Shown here in pieces: positions 62,337 to 64,000 of a stretch of DNA of 64,000 nucleotides. This stretch comes from Gemmatimonadota bacterium (GTDB lineage: Bacteria; Gemmatimonadota; Gemmatimonadetes; Gemmatimonadales; Gemmatimonadaceae). The notes beneath the pieces were generated by a model that saw only the letters and a program-made list of their open reading frames with translations, made no database searches and was not told where the DNA came from. The translations under genes and the position numbers were made by a program. Every line of letters starts with the position of its first letter. Positions within the stretch are counted from its first letter, which is position 1. The stretch spans positions 806,001-870,000 of the forward strand of contig JADJNZ010000001.1 in the NCBI GenBank assembly GCA_016714015.1. The letters run 5' to 3'.

Positions 62337-63831
62337 TCTGCACTGGGATGCCGAGCCGCTCGCGCTCATCGAGGGCACGCTCGTGCGCGCCGCGAGCGCG
62401 GCGGCGACGCACCTCGGCGTGCGCACGGGGATGACGCTCGCCCAGGCGCGGGCGAAGTGCGGCGCGCTCGTGCCCCTGCCGTGGGAGGCGCGCCTCATCG
62501 CGCGCGAGACGGCGCGGGTGAGCGCAGCCTTCCTCGCGGCGAGCCCGCAGGTGGCGCCGGAGCGCGGCGCGCCGGGCATCTGGTGGGTGGGGGCGGATGG
62601 GTTCGATGGCATCGGCGGTGAACGGATGCTGGCCGAATCGCTGCTGGCGATGGCGCGGGTCTGGCATCCGCGCGCGCGGGTGGCGGTGGCCGACGCGTGC
62701 ATCACCGCGCATGCGGCGACGTGGAGCGCACGCGCCGCCGCATCGCCGCTGCACATCGCGCCGGGAGGCGATGGGGACTTCCTCGCGCGCGTGCCGATCG
62801 CGCTCGTCCCCATGGACGCCGAATTGCGCGAGACGCTCACGGCGCTCGGGCTGCGCACGGCAGGGGCATTCGCCCGGCTCGATCCGCTGGAGGTGGAGCG
62901 ACGCTGGGGGAGCGACGGACTCGCGGCCTGGCGGCTCGCGCGCGGCGATGATGCGCGACGGGCGACGCTCGCACGGGCGGACGACCCGCGGGCCGTCACG
63001 CATGACCTCGCGACGAGTGCGTCCTCCATGGAGCCGGTGCTCTTCCTCGTGCGCGCGGCGCTCGACCGGCTGGTGCGGACGCTCGCGGCGGAGGGGCGCG
63101 CGGTGAGTGCCGTGGCGATCACGCTCACGCTCGAGGCGCCGGAGGAGGCTTCACTGGTCGGCACGGGCGCGCTGCCGACGACGATGGCGCCGGGCCGTCG
63201 CGTGACGCGCGAGGCGCGCCCTGCGCGGCCGATCGCGCGCGCGGCGCCGCTCTTCGAGCGGTGCCGCGCACTGCTCGACACCTGGGTGCTCGACGCGCCG
63301 GTGCGTGCAGTGGAGGTGCGCATCGCCGACTCGGCGCCGTCGATGGCCGAGCAGGGTGACCTGCTGGCGCCGGCCTGGCGCGACCCGGCGGCGGCAGAGG
63401 CCGCGCTCGCGCGACTGCGCGCGACGCTCGGCGCGGGATCGGTGGTGCGGCCGGTGCGGCGCGACTCGCATGCGCCCGAGCGGGCCGGGGCGTGGGAGGA
63501 GGTGGAGCAGGCGGAACTGCAGGTGCCGACGCTCGATGCGGTGGCGACGGGGATGGCCCCGGCCGCGACGGTCCCGGCGGCACGACTGCTCGAGTCACCG
63601 GAGCCGGTCACGATCACGACGGACAGGCGCGGCACGCCGCTCGTGATGTTCTGGCGTGGGCGGCGCCTCGCGCTCGAGCGCGCGCACGGCCCGGAGCGGC
63701 TCTCGGGCGAGTGGTGGCAGGCGGTGCCGTTCGCGCGCGACTACTGGCGATGCGAGAGCGATGAGTTGGGGCAGGACCTGCTGCTCTACCGTGACAGCGG
63801 GGGCTGGCGACTCCAGGGGTGGTATGACTGA
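62203..63831 (+). CDS. imuB: ImuB-like Y-family polymerase homologue (non-catalytic)
   Basis: A 542-residue protein with Y-family polymerase topology: VACVRIPRFPIGAVWVDRAP, GVRTGMTLAQARAKCGALVP, ADGFDGIGGERMLAESLLAM, LRTAGAFARLDPLEVERRWG and a C-terminal clamp-binding/DnaE2-interaction region. The first catalytic Asp (normally DMDAFFA) and the later DE pair are absent, as in ImuB proteins, which act as a hub for DnaE2. GTG 62203 has TGGAGG six bases upstream. The next gene starts inside its last codons. Confidence 0.88.
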   Translation: MGTASRVACVRIPRFPIGAVWVDRAPGSAHAGGAPRSPSILGNADLHWDAEPLALIEGTLVRAASAAATHLGVRTGMTLAQARAKCGALVPLPWEARLIARETARVSAAFLAASPQVAPERGAPGIWWVGADGFDGIGGERMLAESLLAMARVWHPRARVAVADACITAHAATWSARAAASPLHIAPGGDGDFLARVPIALVPMDAELRETLTALGLRTAGAFARLDPLEVERRWGSDGLAAWRLARGDDARRATLARADDPRAVTHDLATSASSMEPVLFLVRAALDRLVRTLAAEGRAVSAVAITLTLEAPEEASLVGTGALPTTMAPGRRVTREARPARPIARAAPLFERCRALLDTWVLDAPVRAVEVRIADSAPSMAEQGDLLAPAWRDPAAAEAALARLRATLGAGSVVRPVRRDSHAPERAGAWEEVEQAELQVPTLDAVATGMAPAATVPAARLLESPEPVTITTDRRGTPLVMFWRGRRLALERAHGPERLSGEWWQAVPFARDYWRCESDELGQDLLLYRDSGGWRLQGWYD

Positions 63832-64000
63832 CCAGACGACGGATGGCGAGATGGCCGATGGCCAGCAAGGGCCGATGCGGGACGGGCGGGACGACCCACC
63901 GCGTGCGCGCCTGGCGGGGGCGGTGCCGCTGTACGGGGTGCGGCGCGGGTGGCATCCAGCGCCAGGGCTGGGCCGACGACCGCGCGCCGTCCCCGGGCCG
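63824..64000 (+). CDS. Start of an unidentified gene, possibly error-prone polymerase dnaE2 (partial)
   Basis: ATG 63824 overlaps the ImuB stop and opens a frame to the window edge beginning MTDQTTDGEMADGQQGP. By position it should be the third cassette gene, dnaE2. The expected ELHCHSxFSFLDG start of that family is not yet seen within 59 codons, so either the N-terminus is extended or this is another gene. Confidence 0.4.
   Translation, partial: MTDQTTDGEMADGQQGPMRDGRDDPPRARLAGAVPLYGVRRGWHPAPGLGRRPRAVPGP

Noticed and set aside
1..64000. Transposase, integrase, att sites, tRNA or rRNA genes
   Set aside because: None seen in any frame or as recognisable RNA sequence; locus transfer therefore cannot be argued from mobile-element marks.

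Overview
The window is high-GC DNA, almost entirely coding, from a diderm bacterium: it has a TonB-dependent receptor, lipoproteins and a periplasmic PQQ/cytochrome c enzyme. Many genes start with GTG or TTG and overlap by 1-4 bases. Gene content (exosortase-type polysaccharide genes, a lasso-peptide leader ending in FGSFRELT, an ImuA/ImuB cassette) suggests Gemmatimonadota. That is an inference from style and content, not proven by a marker gene. No rRNA, tRNA, insertion sequence or CRISPR array was seen.

Layout. 0-5.1 kb (+): the end of a sigma-54 activator, a histidine kinase, a priming sugar transferase, a DegT-like protein and an SGNH hydrolase. 5.5-20.1 kb (+): an operon opening with a Dlt-like module in which a prolyl-PCP dehydrogenase sits between the adenylating enzyme and an MBOAT-SGNH fusion, followed by a carrier protein, FemAB-like protein, O-antigen ligase/polymerase, glycosyltransferase, second MBOAT, SGNH proteins and a Tat lipoprotein. 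20.1-32.1 kb (-): carbamoyltransferase, SxtJ, DUF5989, flippase, two asparagine-synthase-like proteins, SGNH protein, two glycosyltransferases and a polysaccharide deacetylase. 32.1-33.1 kb: gene-free, with a 21-bp minisatellite. 33.1-34.6 kb (+): VanZ and Trm112-like proteins. 34.7-42.0 kb (-): methyltransferase, DUF3473-type deacetylase, B-domain lipoprotein, TonB receptor, PQQ dehydrogenase. 42.2-48.1 kb (+): Ig/RCC1 surface protein, SGNH protein, two exosortase-associated hydrolases. 48.1-51.3 kb (-): ACP, AsnB, NadE. 51.5-53.8 kb (+): SGNH-like lipoprotein, acyl-AMP ligase. 54.1-61.0 kb (+): a complete lasso-peptide cluster. 61.0-64 kb: DUF423 protein, imuA, imuB and the start of another gene.

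How the parts fit. Most genes point to one surface polysaccharide made on a lipid carrier, flipped, polymerised and heavily decorated (acylation, carbamoylation, amidation, deacetylation). Many are families known from exosortase/PEP-CTERM loci, yet no exosortase or PEP-CTERM substrate lies in the window. Sites resembling sigma-54 -24/-12 promoters (GG-N10-GC) precede several operons, including a divergent pair at 51.4 kb. Together with the sigma-54 activator and kinase at the left edge this suggests a local sigma-54 regulon. The most novel item is the 5.5-11.2 kb module, read here as a route that makes pyrrole-2-carboxyl on a carrier protein and transfers it through an MBOAT/SGNH protein to an envelope glycan. 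Reading frames between about 10.9 and 24.9 kb are broken by many small indels, whereas 25-64 kb is clean. Products in that stretch were reconstructed across frames.
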